Notes: generated from the sequence alone by a model not told the origin. Positions 39,934 to 49,232 are shown, counted from the first letter of the stretch. The stretch: 64,000 nt of DNA from Brevibacillus composti (GCF_016406105.1 NZ_CP066308.1:3521501-3585500); one strand, 5' to 3'. Numbers and translations are program-made.

Positions 39934-42081
39934 TCAGTTGATCCCGATCGGCTTCTCCCCGTAATGGTGAACGGTCTGCAAATATTGTTTGAAATCTTTT
40001 GTCGGCAGAGGCTTGCTAAACAGGTATCCCTGCCCTTGATCACAGCCGTTTTCACTTAGGGCCGCCACCTGGTCGAGCAGTTCCACCCCTTCGGCGATGA
40101 CGTTGAGATTGAGGCTTTCCGCAATCGTGACGATCGCCTTGACAATCGCCTGACTCTCCTGATTTTGATGAATGTCTTGTATAAAGGAAGAATCGATCTT
40201 AATCGTATCGATCGGCAGATGTTTGATATAACTGAAGGAATTATAGCCGGTCCCAAAATCGTCGATGGAGATTTGGACGCCGGACTGACGGACCGCTTGC
40301 AAGGTATCGATCGCCTCATCCAGCTTGACCAGAATGCTCTCCGTGATTTCCAGCTCCAGCCACTTCGGCTCCAGCCCGGTCTCCTTCAGGATCGTTTCGA
40401 TCACTTCCGTCAGGTTCTTTTGATGCAGCTGCCGCGCTGAGAGATTGACGGACACCTTGAGCGGCGGAAAGCCTTCATTCTGCCACTCTTTATTCTGCCG
40501 ACAGGCTTGCCGCAGAATCCATTCTCCCAGCTCGATGATCATCCCGGTCTCTTCTGCGATGGGAATAAACCGATTCGGCGGAATCACTCCCAGCTCCGGA
40601 TGGATCCAGCGGACAAGCGCCTCCATGCCGGTTAGTTTGCCCGTCGCCAAATCTGTTTTCGGCTGATAGTAAATGTCAAAATGCCCTTGGTTGATCGCTT
40701 TGCGCAGCTCATTCTCCATCAGGATGCGCTCCAGCGTCTTCGCCTCCATCGTCGGATCAAAGAATTCATAGCTGTTGCGCCCTCTGGATTTGACCACGTA
40801 CAAGGCCGTATCCGCCCTCTTCAACAGATCGTCCGCTTCGACGCCGTCCTGCGGATAGAGCGCGATGCCGATGCTCATCGAGAGCGTAAAGGTCTGCCCT
40901 GCCAGCACAAGGGGCTTTTGCAGCAGGCTCTGCAGCCGATGGACGATGGATTCCACCTCTTCTTTGCCGGAGACGCTGGTCAGGACAATCGTGAATTCAT
41001 CCCCGCCGAGACGGGCCACCATATCATGGTTGCGGATGCAGCCCTTCAAACGCTTCGCCGCTTCGATGAGGATCAAGTCGCCGACATCATGGCCCCATGC
41101 GTCATTGATGTCTTTCAGCCGGTCCAGATCCAGGAACAGCACTGCCAGCTTGGAGCCGACACGCTTCGCCTGGCTCAGCTCCTTGCTCAGATATTGAACG
41201 AACAGCCTGCGGTTAGGCAGATCGGTCAGCGTATCGTGATAGGCCAGATGATGGATCGTCTGTTCGGACTTTTTCCTCTCGGTCACGTCGCGGGAGACGA
41301 GGACCAATTTCCGCACTGTACCTGCCGCTGTGATGACCGGATTGATCGTCGTTTCGACCCAGATCTCCTGTCTTGCAGCCGTGCACAGGCGATACTCGAT
41401 CTGTCTGCTTTTCCGCGACGAAAATGCGTGCTGGATCGCTTCACTCATGATCTCGCGGTCGTCCTCCACGATCCAGGGAAGCAAGCTGCTCCCGACTTGC
41501 CCGGTCTTGCAGCCGAGAACCGCTTCATGCGAGGGAGAGAGATAGAGAAAATGGCCCTCCCGATCGACCACGGAGATCAAATCTGTCGTATTCTCGGTAA
41601 TCAGGCGGTATTTTTCCTCGCTGCGCTTGAGTTCTTCTTCCATCTGCTTGCGGCCGCTGATGTCGTTGCGGATCGAGACGTATTGGTACGACTTTCCGTC
41701 CTCGTCCAAAAACGGCACGATCGTCGTGTCCACCCAGTAGTAGGAGCCGTCCTTGGCGCGGTTGCGCACCTCTCCCCGCCAGATTCGCCCCGAGCCAATG
41801 GTCGCCCACATCTCGGCAAAAAACTCCTTTGGGTGCAAGCCGGAATTGAGAATGCGATGATCCTGGCCAATCAATTCCTCGGCGGCATAGCCGGAGATCT
41901 TGCAAAATTGTTCATTTGCATAGAGAATGGTCCCGCGACGGTCGGTAATCGCCACAATCGCCGATTGGTCCAAGGCATATTTGACATCGGCCAGCTCTCG
42001 CATCACGGCCTTCAGTCTGTCGTTCGTCTGAAAAAGTCCGTCCCATTCCGTGACATCCAGGGAAAACAGTTCGCTTTTCAT
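39934..42081 (-). CDS. PAS-PAS-GGDEF-EAL c-di-GMP cyclase/phosphodiesterase
   Basis: The protein has 715 residues and no membrane segment. PAS1 is about residues 30-145, PAS2 about 150-275, GGDEF about 280-440 with intact GGDEF at 359-363 and an I-site RNHD at 350-353, and EAL about 455-700. EAL signatures are complete: EALVRW at 487-492, SVNLSARQ, LELEITES, DDFGTGYNSF, IKIDSSF, and AEGVE. Both activities look possible. PAS domains may sense redox or oxygen. Its location beside the YdaK receptor operon suggests it sets the local c-di-GMP signal (inference). Confidence 0.93.
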   Translation of the reverse strand: MKSELFSLDVTEWDGLFQTNDRLKAVMRELADVKYALDQSAIVAITDRRGTILYANEQFCKISGYAAEELIGQDHRILNSGLHPKEFFAEMWATIGSGRIWRGEVRNRAKDGSYYWVDTTIVPFLDEDGKSYQYVSIRNDISGRKQMEEELKRSEEKYRLITENTTDLISVVDREGHFLYLSPSHEAVLGCKTGQVGSSLLPWIVEDDREIMSEAIQHAFSSRKSRQIEYRLCTAARQEIWVETTINPVITAAGTVRKLVLVSRDVTERKKSEQTIHHLAYHDTLTDLPNRRLFVQYLSKELSQAKRVGSKLAVLFLDLDRLKDINDAWGHDVGDLILIEAAKRLKGCIRNHDMVARLGGDEFTIVLTSVSGKEEVESIVHRLQSLLQKPLVLAGQTFTLSMSIGIALYPQDGVEADDLLKRADTALYVVKSRGRNSYEFFDPTMEAKTLERILMENELRKAINQGHFDIYYQPKTDLATGKLTGMEALVRWIHPELGVIPPNRFIPIAEETGMIIELGEWILRQACRQNKEWQNEGFPPLKVSVNLSARQLHQKNLTEVIETILKETGLEPKWLELEITESILVKLDEAIDTLQAVRQSGVQISIDDFGTGYNSFSYIKHLPIDTIKIDSSFIQDIHQNQESQAIVKAIVTIAESLNLNVIAEGVELLDQVAALSENGCDQGQGYLFSKPLPTKDFKQYLQTVHHYGEKPIGIN

Positions 42082-42214
42082 GTTCGATCACCGATTCCTT
42101 TATATGGATACGCTTCACACCCGCATCGGGCAAGCTCCCTTTTTAGTTCCACATTACCATAGATTCACAATTTCACAACCGCATCGCCCATAAGTTACGA
42201 AAAGTGTACCAAAT

Positions 42215-42925
42215 TTACGTGGAGACCTCTTCCACCCGCAGTCCAAATTGATCGGAAAGCCCTTTTGTTCCAGCTGCCGTGAGGCGAACCACCCGCCCAT
42301 CGGGGAAACGCTCGATCCACCCCAGCTCAAACAGTCTGCGGGTCAGCGAGGCACCCAGACTGCCGGCCAGATGAGGGCGGCGTTCGCTCCAGTCCAGGCA
42401 TTGGCGGGCAAAATGCCTTCCGCCTTTGCGCGGCTCCACTTCTACGCCAAACGCTTTCAGGTTCTCCTGTCCTTCGGCCGTCAAGAGAAAATCCTTACCT
42501 TCCGCACGGATAAACCCTCGTTCGACGAGCCGGTCGGTGAGCGCCACGCCGATCTTTCCGGCTAAATGGTCGTAGCAGGTGCGGGCGAAATGAAGCTTTT
42601 TCACCCGGTCCGACTCACGCAGGGACCGGACCGGCTGAGGAGAGGCGATCGCCTGCAGCGCTTCCAGAGCATGGGCGACCTCGGCATTTGCCAGCTGGTA
42701 ATAACGGTGACGGCCGTAAGCCTCTTGCGTCAACAGACCGCCCTCCACCAATTTTGCGAGATGGGAGCTGGCTGTCTGGGGCGTGATCTTGGCCGCACGA
42801 GCCAGTTCGCTCGCTGGCAATGCCTTCCCCCCGATCAGACAGAGCAGCATCGCGATGCGAGAGGGATCTCCGATGAGCGAAGCCACTCGCGCAAGATTGG
42901 GACTTGATTGCATACCCTTCACCAC
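42215..42925 (-). CDS. ArsR-family regulator with C-terminal repeat domain
   Basis: The protein has 236 residues. The N-terminal winged helix (about 15-85: DPSRIAMLLCLIGGKALPASELARAAKITPQTASSHLAKL) is typical of ArsR regulators, but no metal-site Cys pair is present. The C-terminal part contains two similar units of about 65 residues (KLHFARTCYDHLAGKIGVALTDRLVERGFI and RHFARQCLDWSERRPHLAGSLGASLTRRLFELGWI). That form occurs in DUF-type ArsR regulators of transporters. A GTG start at 42925 has GGAAGGA. It diverges from a broken DMT transporter, its probable original target. Confidence 0.88.
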   Translation of the reverse strand: MVKGMQSSPNLARVASLIGDPSRIAMLLCLIGGKALPASELARAAKITPQTASSHLAKLVEGGLLTQEAYGRHRYYQLANAEVAHALEALQAIASPQPVRSLRESDRVKKLHFARTCYDHLAGKIGVALTDRLVERGFIRAEGKDFLLTAEGQENLKAFGVEVEPRKGGRHFARQCLDWSERRPHLAGSLGASLTRRLFELGWIERFPDGRVVRLTAAGTKGLSDQFGLRVEEVST

Positions 42926-43093
42926 GTCCTTCCCGATATTTTTCGCCGTCAGCTCACGGTGAGTCCTTACCTAACTCTATCTCATTCATACTTCGATGAT
43001 AATCGAATGATTGCGGCATTACGATAGAAAAGAACCACACAGGGAAGACAGCCGTGACGGCTGATCACAGAAAAAGGGAAGGTCGGTAAAAGA

Positions 43094-43740
43094 ATGAACG
43101 CGCTCTCCTATGGAATTCTGGTGGTGCTGACCACGCTGCTCATGGTCCCTTGTTCGTCATCATCATGGGGACCTTTCTGCTCGGGGCGAAGTACCGCATC
43201 TCCCAATGGCTTGGCGTGCTGATCGGACTGGGAGGGGTGTGGATTACGCTGGGATTTCATCTGCAGTGGAACATCGGCACGCTGTGGGGGCTGGGTGCTG
43301 CTTTTTTCTGGTCTCTCGGGACCATTTTGGTGAAAAAATGGGGGACGGCCTTTCATACATGGGTCCTGACTGCCCTCCAAATGCTGTTTGGCGGACTGCT
43401 TCTGCTCCTCATGAGCGCCGCGCTGGAAACACCGAAATTGATCATCGCCCCAGCCTCTCTGGGGATATTGCTCTGGCTCGCCGTCATGGCGTCGATCGTT
43501 CAGTTTGCGGGCTGGTTTACCTTGCTCGCAAAAGGCGATCCGGGGAAAACGAGCGCCTTCCTCTTTCTCGCTCCTTTTTTTGGAGTGCTGTCGGGCTGGC
43601 TGCTGCTGGGAGAAAAGGTGGCTTGGCACGTCTATCTGGGAGGAGCGTTGATCTTCACCGGCATCTTTCTGGTGAACTGGACGCCCCACAGGCAGAAGCT
43701 GAAGTCGGAGCCATCCCCCTCCGTCCGGCCGGCCGACTAA
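43094..43740 (+). pseudogene. EamA/DMT transporter gene with internal deletion and frameshift
   Basis: ATG 43094 gives a normal DMT start (MNALSYGILVVLTTLLM) for 17 codons, then the frame fails. From 43150 another frame supplies the end of the first EamA repeat (LFVIIMGTFLLGAKYRISQWLGV) and the whole second repeat to 43740. About 70-90 residues between are missing compared with the usual 290-300. The remnant open frame (196 codons) has no ribosome site at its start. It is thus a deletion pseudogene next to its likely regulator. Confidence 0.82.
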
Positions 43741-43743
43741 AAT

Positions 43744-43780
43744 GAAATCCCGCCTCGGCACAGCCAAAGGCGGGATTTCG
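43744..43780. terminator. Strong bidirectional terminator
   Basis: GAAATCCCGCCT and AGGCGGGATTTC form a perfect 12-bp stem around 12 bases. It lies between convergent genes. Confidence 0.85.
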
Positions 43781-43781
43781 G

Positions 43782-44099
43782 TTATCTCTGCATTTCGCGA
43801 TTTCTGTTTCTGCCCATCAATCCGGCAAGGCCAGCCAGTCCCAAAAGGCCGATCCAGCCCCAGTCCGTATCGTTGTCAGCAGCGGTAGTCCTGTACATGT
43901 TGTTATACCCTTGGTTGGCGCCGGTGGTTCCGGTTCCGGTTACACCTGCACCGGTACCTGCACCCGCTCCCGTATTGCCGGTCATCCCGGCATTGGTTCC
44001 GCCGGTGTTGCCGGCCCCGCCGGTTTCAGCGAATGCGGATGCCCCCATCGATACCGTTAAAACTAGAGCCAGAATGATCGCATTGAGCTTCTTAAACAT
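43782..44099 (-). CDS. WGxxGxxG-type small secreted/membrane protein
   Basis: The protein has 105 residues. The signal peptide is 1-24 (ASAFAE). A Gly/Thr/Asn low-complexity stretch (about 25-62) follows, then a DTDWGWIGLLGLAGLAGLMGRNRN end. That last part is the WGxxGxxG membrane-sorting-like domain seen in many Bacilli. Ribosome site AGGGGG is before ATG 44099. No function is established that I know of. The repetitive GNTGG/GTGAG codons make length variation likely. Confidence 0.82.
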   Translation of the reverse strand: MFKKLNAIILALVLTVSMGASAFAETGGAGNTGGTNAGMTGNTGAGAGTGAGVTGTGTTGANQGYNNMYRTTAADNDTDWGWIGLLGLAGLAGLMGRNRNREMQR

Positions 44100-44197
44100 G
44101 AAGAACCCCCTAAATGTAAGTAATTACCTTGCTAGTAGCCAGAATTTCCATCAGGGGGGGAAATATTCATGTTTGCTCAGTTTTTGTCGGGTTTTCC

Positions 44198-45490
44198 TTA
44201 AGGTCCGATCAATCCTGCCATTCTCGGCAGGAACAGGGAGAGCTCCGGAACGTAGGTCACGACCAGCAAAGTGACAAGGATGGAGATAAAAAACGGAATA
44301 CACGCCTTTACCAGCGGCTGCAGCGGCACTTTCGTCACATTGGAGGTGACAAACAGTACGACGCCAACGGGGGGCGTAACCAAACCCAGCGCCAAGTTAA
44401 TCGAGATGATCAGCCCAAAATGAACAGGGTCGACCCCGATGCTGGTGACGACGGGGAGAAGCACGGGAACCAATATCAAAAGCGCAGCCGTGATGTCCAA
44501 AAACATGCCGACAATCAGAAGCAAGACGTTGATTAACAGCAGGATTACAATTGGGCTATCGCTGATCGCCAGCATCACTTGGGCAATTTTTTGCGGCAAT
44601 TGCTCAATCGCGAGCGACCATCCCAAAATGTTGGAGGTGGCGATGATAAACGTAATGGAAGCCGTAATCAGCCCGGTTTGCAGCAAGATTTTGGGCAGAT
44701 CAGCAATTGTGAGCGTGCGATAGACAAAGAATCCAACGATCAAGGCCACAAAGCAGGCGATCGCCCCCGATTCCGTCGGCGTAAACAGGCCGGAATAAAT
44801 GCCGCCGAGGATAATCAGCGGAATCAGTAAAGCGGGAATGGCCTCATAAAAAGAACGGCCAAATTCCTTCAAGGTCGGAAACGGATGCTTTTTCAGGACC
44901 GCCCCTTTTTTGCGTACATAGAAATAGACGACAACCATATGGGCGATGGCAATCAGCAGCGCCGGAATGATCCCCGCCAGGAACAAGGCGCCGATGGAAG
45001 TGCTGGCCGCCACGCCGTAAATGATGAAGATCAGGCTAGGGGGATGAATCGGCCCGATGATTGACGAGGTAGCGGTCAATGCAGAGGAAAAGTCACGGTC
45101 ATAGCCATCTTTCTCCATCTCGGGCACCATCATCGATCCCCGAATGGCCGCTTCCGCATTGGCAGACCCTACGATCGCCCCCAGAAAGACGGCCACGACT
45201 ACATTGACGTAGCCAATTCCGCCACGCACGTACCCAATCAGGCAACGGGAAAACCCGATCAATTTGGTCGTGATGCCAGAGGTATTCATCAGTTCCCCAG
45301 CCAGGATAAAAAAGGGAATGGCGAGCAGGGTGAAACTGTCGACATTGGAATACATGCGCTGCGTCATCGCCGGCAGCAAGTGAAATTCTCCGGTGCCGAG
45401 GAGATGAAGAAAACCGGTAATCCCGATGACAAAAGCAATGGGAGCGCCCAGTACGAGCAGGACCACAAAACCGATCGATGCACCCATCAT
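44198..45490 (-). CDS. dctM: TRAP transporter large permease (DctM family)
   Basis: The protein has 430 residues and about 12 helices of the DctM/SiaM family. Signatures: GAPIAFVIGITGF, ANAEAAIRGSMMVPEMEKDGYDRDFSSALTATSSIIGPIHPPS, and NLALGLVTPPVGVVLFVTSNV near the C-terminus. It imports carboxylates using sodium together with DctQ and a DctP binding protein. Its start overlaps dctQ by 4 bp. Genes are in order aldolase, dctP, dctQ, dctM on the minus strand. The ligand is unknown; neighbours suggest a hydroxy- or keto-acid. Confidence 0.94.
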   Translation of the reverse strand: MMGASIGFVVLLVLGAPIAFVIGITGFLHLLGTGEFHLLPAMTQRMYSNVDSFTLLAIPFFILAGELMNTSGITTKLIGFSRCLIGYVRGGIGYVNVVVAVFLGAIVGSANAEAAIRGSMMVPEMEKDGYDRDFSSALTATSSIIGPIHPPSLIFIIYGVAASTSIGALFLAGIIPALLIAIAHMVVVYFYVRKKGAVLKKHPFPTLKEFGRSFYEAIPALLIPLIILGGIYSGLFTPTESGAIACFVALIVGFFVYRTLTIADLPKILLQTGLITASITFIIATSNILGWSLAIEQLPQKIAQVMLAISDSPIVILLLINVLLLIVGMFLDITAALLILVPVLLPVVTSIGVDPVHFGLIISINLALGLVTPPVGVVLFVTSNVTKVPLQPLVKACIPFFISILVTLLVVTYVPELSLFLPRMAGLIGP

Positions 45491-45969
45491 TGTTCAACTC
45501 CCCCTTCCTGCCTCTTTTCTAGCAAAAGAGCGAGGGCATGTACGAGGGTCATAAGCATTCCGAGCGGGATGGCCAGATAAACCGCATACATGGGCAATTG
45601 AAGGCCAGGCGAGTGCTGGATGATGGCTGTTTTCGAAAAGGTTTGCTTGAACCCGTAATAAATCAGAACGAGAATGAAACTGATGGTGAATACATGGAGG
45701 AGGACCGTTGCAATCTTCTTTGCAGAGGGTGGCAGTTTTTGCATGAACATGTCAAACCCAACCAGTTCTTTTCTTTTATATACGGCACTCGCTCCAATGA
45801 AGGTCAGCCAGACCAGCGTAAATCTCGCCACTTCCTCCGACCAGGAAAAGGATTGCTGAAAGACGTTTCTGCCGATTACCTCTGCCAGCGTCACGCATGC
45901 CATGATTCCCACCAGAATCATAATAAGCCATGTTGAAAATCGATATACCCAGTTGCTCAACTGCTGCAA
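45487..45969 (-). CDS. dctQ: TRAP transporter small permease (DctQ family)
   Basis: The protein has 160 residues with four helices. The conserved WSEEVARFTLVWLTFIGASAVYKRKEL block defines DctQ. I chose TTG 45969, preceded by AAGGTGG, because the product then begins just before the first helix. The longer frame from 46062 would add 31 polar residues and overlap the dctP stop region. Confidence 0.88.
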   Translation of the reverse strand: MQQLSNWVYRFSTWLIMILVGIMACVTLAEVIGRNVFQQSFSWSEEVARFTLVWLTFIGASAVYKRKELVGFDMFMQKLPPSAKKIATVLLHVFTISFILVLIYYGFKQTFSKTAIIQHSPGLQLPMYAVYLAIPLGMLMTLVHALALLLEKRQEGGVEQ

Positions 45970-46062
45970 GCATATCGCCACCTTACGTTGTGTTCTCAGG
46001 GTCGCAGCCTGGATGAGAAAGCAGACCGGGGCAAAGTCGCTTTTCTTTGCCCCACCCTGCAC

Positions 46063-47100
46063 TTACTTCATTTTTTGAACTTCCTCGACAAATTTGCGAA
46101 TAAGCGGGTCCTTGGCGGTGTACTTTTCATAGACCGTATTGGTAATGTCCAGAAACGCCTTGTTGTCTGTCAATGTGGTAATTTCGATGCCTTCTTGCTG
46201 CAAGGTTTTCAGTGCTTCTTCATCCAGCTTCTTCACTTCTTCCAGCACGTAGACTGCCGCTTCATCCGCTGCCTCCTGGATAGCCTTCTGGTCCTCCGGC
46301 GATAATTTTTCAAAGACGCCCGCGTTAAAGACGACGGCGGCCGGGAACGGGAATTGGCCCGATAGCGTGACATGCTTCAATACCTCGTAGTGCTTTTCCG
46401 AGACGATGGAGGTCAAATTGATCTCCTCGCCATCAATGACCTTTGTCTGCAAGGAAGAGTAGATCTCGCCGTAGGACATTGGGGTCGGAGAAGCACCCAG
46501 CACGTCGAACGTGTCTTTGATCAGATCGGATGGTACCACTCGCAGCTTCAAGCCCTCCAGATCGGCGGGAGTCTCCACCTTCTTCTTGTTGTTGGCGATA
46601 TGACGCATGCCCCCTTCAAACAGGGCCAGTCCCTTCAATCCAAGCGAACCGTCGAGACTTCCCAGCAGCTCCTTGGTTACCGGTGCTTGCAAGACTTTCG
46701 CTTCCAGATCGTAGTTATTGATGAGAAAGGGCATCTGTACGGCATCCAATACCGGGGTAAAGCTGCTGAAAATGGCGCTGGATACGGCTGCTGCATCCAG
46801 CGTTCCGTTCATCGTTTGCTCCAAGATCTCCCGGTCGTCACCCAGTTGGCGCGAAGGAAAAATGGTAAAGGCAACACGCCCCTCTGTCTTTTCCTGAACT
46901 AGGTCGGCAAATTTTACGGTGGCCATGTGGAAAGGATGGGTCTCGGCCGCTGCATGAGCAAATTTCAGCTTGGTCACCTGTCCATTTGCGGCAGCGCCAT
47001 CGGCCGGCTCAACAGCCGAACCGCCGCCGGCTTGTCCGCCGCAAGCCGTCAGCAGGAGCGCCAATGATAAACTCGCAAGAATGCCCGTTCTTTTTTTCAT
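46063..47100 (-). CDS. dctP: TRAP transporter solute-binding lipoprotein (DctP family)
   Basis: The protein has 345 residues. The lipoprotein signal ends LLLTAC (Cys about 20). DctP fold signatures include KFAHAAAETHPFHMATVKFADLV at the start and GLKLRVVPSDLIKDTFDVLGASPTPMSYGEIYSSLQTKVIDGEEI, which holds the carboxylate-binding Arg. It delivers the substrate to DctQM. ATG 47100 has GAGGGGG 9 bases upstream. Confidence 0.94.
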   Translation of the reverse strand: MKKRTGILASLSLALLLTACGGQAGGGSAVEPADGAAANGQVTKLKFAHAAAETHPFHMATVKFADLVQEKTEGRVAFTIFPSRQLGDDREILEQTMNGTLDAAAVSSAIFSSFTPVLDAVQMPFLINNYDLEAKVLQAPVTKELLGSLDGSLGLKGLALFEGGMRHIANNKKKVETPADLEGLKLRVVPSDLIKDTFDVLGASPTPMSYGEIYSSLQTKVIDGEEINLTSIVSEKHYEVLKHVTLSGQFPFPAAVVFNAGVFEKLSPEDQKAIQEAADEAAVYVLEEVKKLDEEALKTLQQEGIEITTLTDNKAFLDITNTVYEKYTAKDPLIRKFVEEVQKMK

Positions 47101-47132
47101 CAGGATGTTCCCCCTCTTTTCTTCTCTCCCAC

Positions 47133-47927
47133 TCATTTCTCCGATTCGATTTGCGCCTGCAATTGCTTGATGCCGGTCAGGGCTTGTTTGAAAATCGCCA
47201 GGTCAGACCCCCAGACTATGTAGGGGATTCCCTGCTCCAAAGCAAACCGGTATTCCTTCTCGTTGTTCACCGCGATTCCAGCCTGTTTCCCGTACCGGCG
47301 GCACGTGTCCAGAATCGTTTGGACAGGACCCGTCAGTCCTCCCTCCAGATAGTCAGGAGAAACCTGCAAGGCAATAGAAAGGTCGAGCGGCCCGATAAAA
47401 ACCACATCCAGGCCATCTATTTTGCAAATGTCCTCTACCTGCCGAAAGGCGCTCTCCGTTTCGATGTGGACAGCAATCGTCGTCCGCTCATTGGCCTTCT
47501 GCATATACTGCGCTCCGCCGGCAAACCCGTATTTTGCCGCCCGGTGGGCGTAGGTAACGCCGCGGGTTCCCTGCGGCGGGTACATCGCCTTTTGCACGAC
47601 CGACGTGACGTCTTTGGCGTCATGAATCTGTGGAACCTGTATGCCTGTCGCCCCCAAATCAAGCGCACGAAGGATGGTGCTTGCCTGAGCGTCGGGAACA
47701 CGGACGATGGTGTGCAAACCGTGCAGATCCGCCGCCCGGACCATCTGTTCCACCTGATGAAAAGTCAGGGTGGTGTGCTCCATATCGATCACGATAAAAT
47801 CAAAGCCCGAAAGCCCGATCATCTCGACCAGCTCCAATGAAGGCGCTTTCGAAAAAATCCCCACATGCGGTTTGCCGGCAGACAGTTCCCTTTTCAGCAC
47901 AGCCGTCTCTCGGGCGGCGCTACTCAT
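47133..47927 (-). CDS. HpcH/HpaI-family aldolase
   Basis: The protein has 264 residues of a TIM-barrel class II pyruvate aldolase. FDFIVIDMEHTTLTFHQ, GVTYAHRAAKYG, the metal ligand Glu in HIETESAFRQV, and the Asp in FIGPLDLSIAL are all in place. The family cleaves 2-keto-4-hydroxy acids to pyruvate and an aldehyde. ATG 47927 overlaps the cupin stop (ATGAGTAG), so translation is coupled. In this cluster it probably degrades the acid imported by the TRAP system. Confidence 0.92.
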   Translation of the reverse strand: MSSAARETAVLKRELSAGKPHVGIFSKAPSLELVEMIGLSGFDFIVIDMEHTTLTFHQVEQMVRAADLHGLHTIVRVPDAQASTILRALDLGATGIQVPQIHDAKDVTSVVQKAMYPPQGTRGVTYAHRAAKYGFAGGAQYMQKANERTTIAVHIETESAFRQVEDICKIDGLDVVFIGPLDLSIALQVSPDYLEGGLTGPVQTILDTCRRYGKQAGIAVNNEKEYRFALEQGIPYIVWGSDLAIFKQALTGIKQLQAQIESEK

Positions 47928-48252
47928 CGTACTCAGCCCGTTTTGGCGAAAACACATCCAAATTGATCACGACCTCATCGCCGATGACCTCGGCGTAATG
48001 CTCGACATTCGGAGGGACGACCAGCAAACCGCCTTCCTCCAATAGGACGGCCTCCTCCCCTACGTGAAACTTCACCTTGCCGCTCATGATGTAGACAATT
48101 TGCTCATAGTGGTGACTGTGCGGTTTCGGTTCGTGCCCCGGCACCAGCGTATTGATGGCAATCGTCGCTCCTTCTCCGCTGAATCCTTTTCGGGTTACCC
48201 CTTCTCGCACAAAAACTTCTTGAATTTGGTTCCAATTGGAAACTTTTAACAT
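47920..48252 (-). CDS. Cupin-domain protein
   Basis: The protein has 110 residues forming one cupin barrel. Motif 1 is PKPHSHHYEQIVYIMSG, with His/His/Glu ligands; motif 2 is VPPNVEHYAEV, with the last His. Metal binding is therefore intact. Small cupins in such clusters act as isomerases, decarboxylases or sensors of sugar acids; the exact role is unknown. It is the first gene of the aldolase-TRAP operon. Confidence 0.9.
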   Translation of the reverse strand: MLKVSNWNQIQEVFVREGVTRKGFSGEGATIAINTLVPGHEPKPHSHHYEQIVYIMSGKVKFHVGEEAVLLEEGGLLVVPPNVEHYAEVIGDEVVINLDVFSPKRAEYDE

Positions 48253-48282
48253 ACATCTTCCTCCTGCTTGTGGTCAGAATAG

Positions 48283-48349
48283 CGTTCTTCGAAGAACGAG
48301 TATATAATTTTGCACAAAATTATATATCATTTGAGTCGAATTATATATA
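48283..48349. promoter_or_regulatory. Clustered palindromic operators upstream of the cupin-TRAP operon
   Basis: Three sites are seen. CGTTCTTC|GAAGAACG at 48283-48298 is a perfect 16-bp palindrome. TATATAATTTTG (48301-48312) and CAAAATTATATA (48315-48326) form a perfect 12+12 palindrome with a 2-base centre. TATATATCATT (48321-48331) and AATTATATATA (48339-48349) form a near-perfect one overlapping the second. The AT-rich arm recurs at 49205-49232 beside gntR and the hydrolase, so the GntR protein is the obvious candidate binder. Confidence 0.7.
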
Positions 48350-48445
48350 AAGTCAAAATTACTGTCAATTCAAAAATATGTGTTTTTTCACTTGGCAAAG
48401 ATCACTGGAGAACTAGCCATCACCGAAATATTCCGAACATAAATA

Positions 48446-48478
48446 GCGGATAAAACGGGGAACGCCCATTTTATCCGC
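48446..48478 (-). terminator. Hairpin at the end of gntR
   Basis: GCGGATAAAA and TTTTATCCGC form a perfect 10-bp stem overlapping the gntR stop codon. The downstream T-run on the minus strand is short (TATTTATG). Confidence 0.6.
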
Positions 48479-49145
48479 CCAGAAGTGATTGAGATAGCCT
48501 CAAAGCATTTAGTACGCCGCGAAATCCGCTCTCTTTTTGATAACGGATCACTTTGGCCGCCCTCTCTTCATCTTTTGCAAGGATTGCCTCTACGATTTCT
48601 CGGTGTTCGGCATTTGACTTGCGCCAACGCTCCGGGTCATGCTGAAAGATCTTTTTGGAGTTGTCGCTTCTCACATAGAGATTTTCAATGATTTCTACCA
48701 GATAAGGGGCATGCGAGGCACGATAGAGCAACTGGTGAAACTCCCGGTTGTATGCGGTATAGCTGGCCATGTCATTGTTTTGGTAGCTTTCCTCCATCTT
48801 CCGGACGCACGCTTCCAATTGGGCGACCTCCTCTGGCGTCGCGGATCTCACGGCGAGACGCGTGGCCAGCGTCTCCAGCTCCACCCGAATGAGAAAAATC
48901 TCCTCCAGGCTCTGAATATTCAATGCAGCTACACGAGCTCCGCTGTGCGACTTCACCTCCAGGAAACCCTCGGAGGCCAATTTTTTTACGGCTTCTCTTA
49001 CCGGTATATCACTAACTCCCAACTGCCGGGATATTTCGCGAATGATGATACGATCGCCGGGTTTAAAGACACCTGAATGGATTTGTTCCTTGATAAATTC
49101 ATAAACGGTATCCGATTTGGTATTCACCCTCTGACGGTCCTGCAT
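48471..49145 (-). CDS. GntR-family (FadR subfamily) regulator
   Basis: The protein has 224 residues. The winged helix (about 10-75: YEFIKEQIHSGVFKPGDRIIIREISRQLGVSDIPVREAVKKL) is followed by an all-helical FCD domain (about 85-215). The FCD metal-site pattern includes EFHQLLYRAS and H in SNAEHREIVEAI. FadR-type regulators bind organic acids and usually repress neighbouring catabolic genes. ATG 49145 follows GAGGAAG. Palindromes occur on both sides of the gene. Confidence 0.92.
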   Translation of the reverse strand: MQDRQRVNTKSDTVYEFIKEQIHSGVFKPGDRIIIREISRQLGVSDIPVREAVKKLASEGFLEVKSHSGARVAALNIQSLEEIFLIRVELETLATRLAVRSATPEEVAQLEACVRKMEESYQNNDMASYTAYNREFHQLLYRASHAPYLVEIIENLYVRSDNSKKIFQHDPERWRKSNAEHREIVEAILAKDEERAAKVIRYQKESGFRGVLNALRLSQSLLGG

Positions 49146-49204
49146 CAACAACTTCCTCTCTACACGGAAATGATCCTACTTGAAAAACCATGATGCATCT
49201 TATA

Positions 49205-49232
49205 ATATACAATTTAACACGAAATTATATAT
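49205..49232. promoter_or_regulatory. Operator between gntR and the DUF6282-type hydrolase gene
   Basis: ATATACAATTT (49205-49215) and AAATTATATAT (49222-49232) are inverted repeats with one mismatch and a 6-base centre containing CAC. The half-site and spacing match the palindrome at 48301-48326, which supports a common regulator. Confidence 0.65.
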
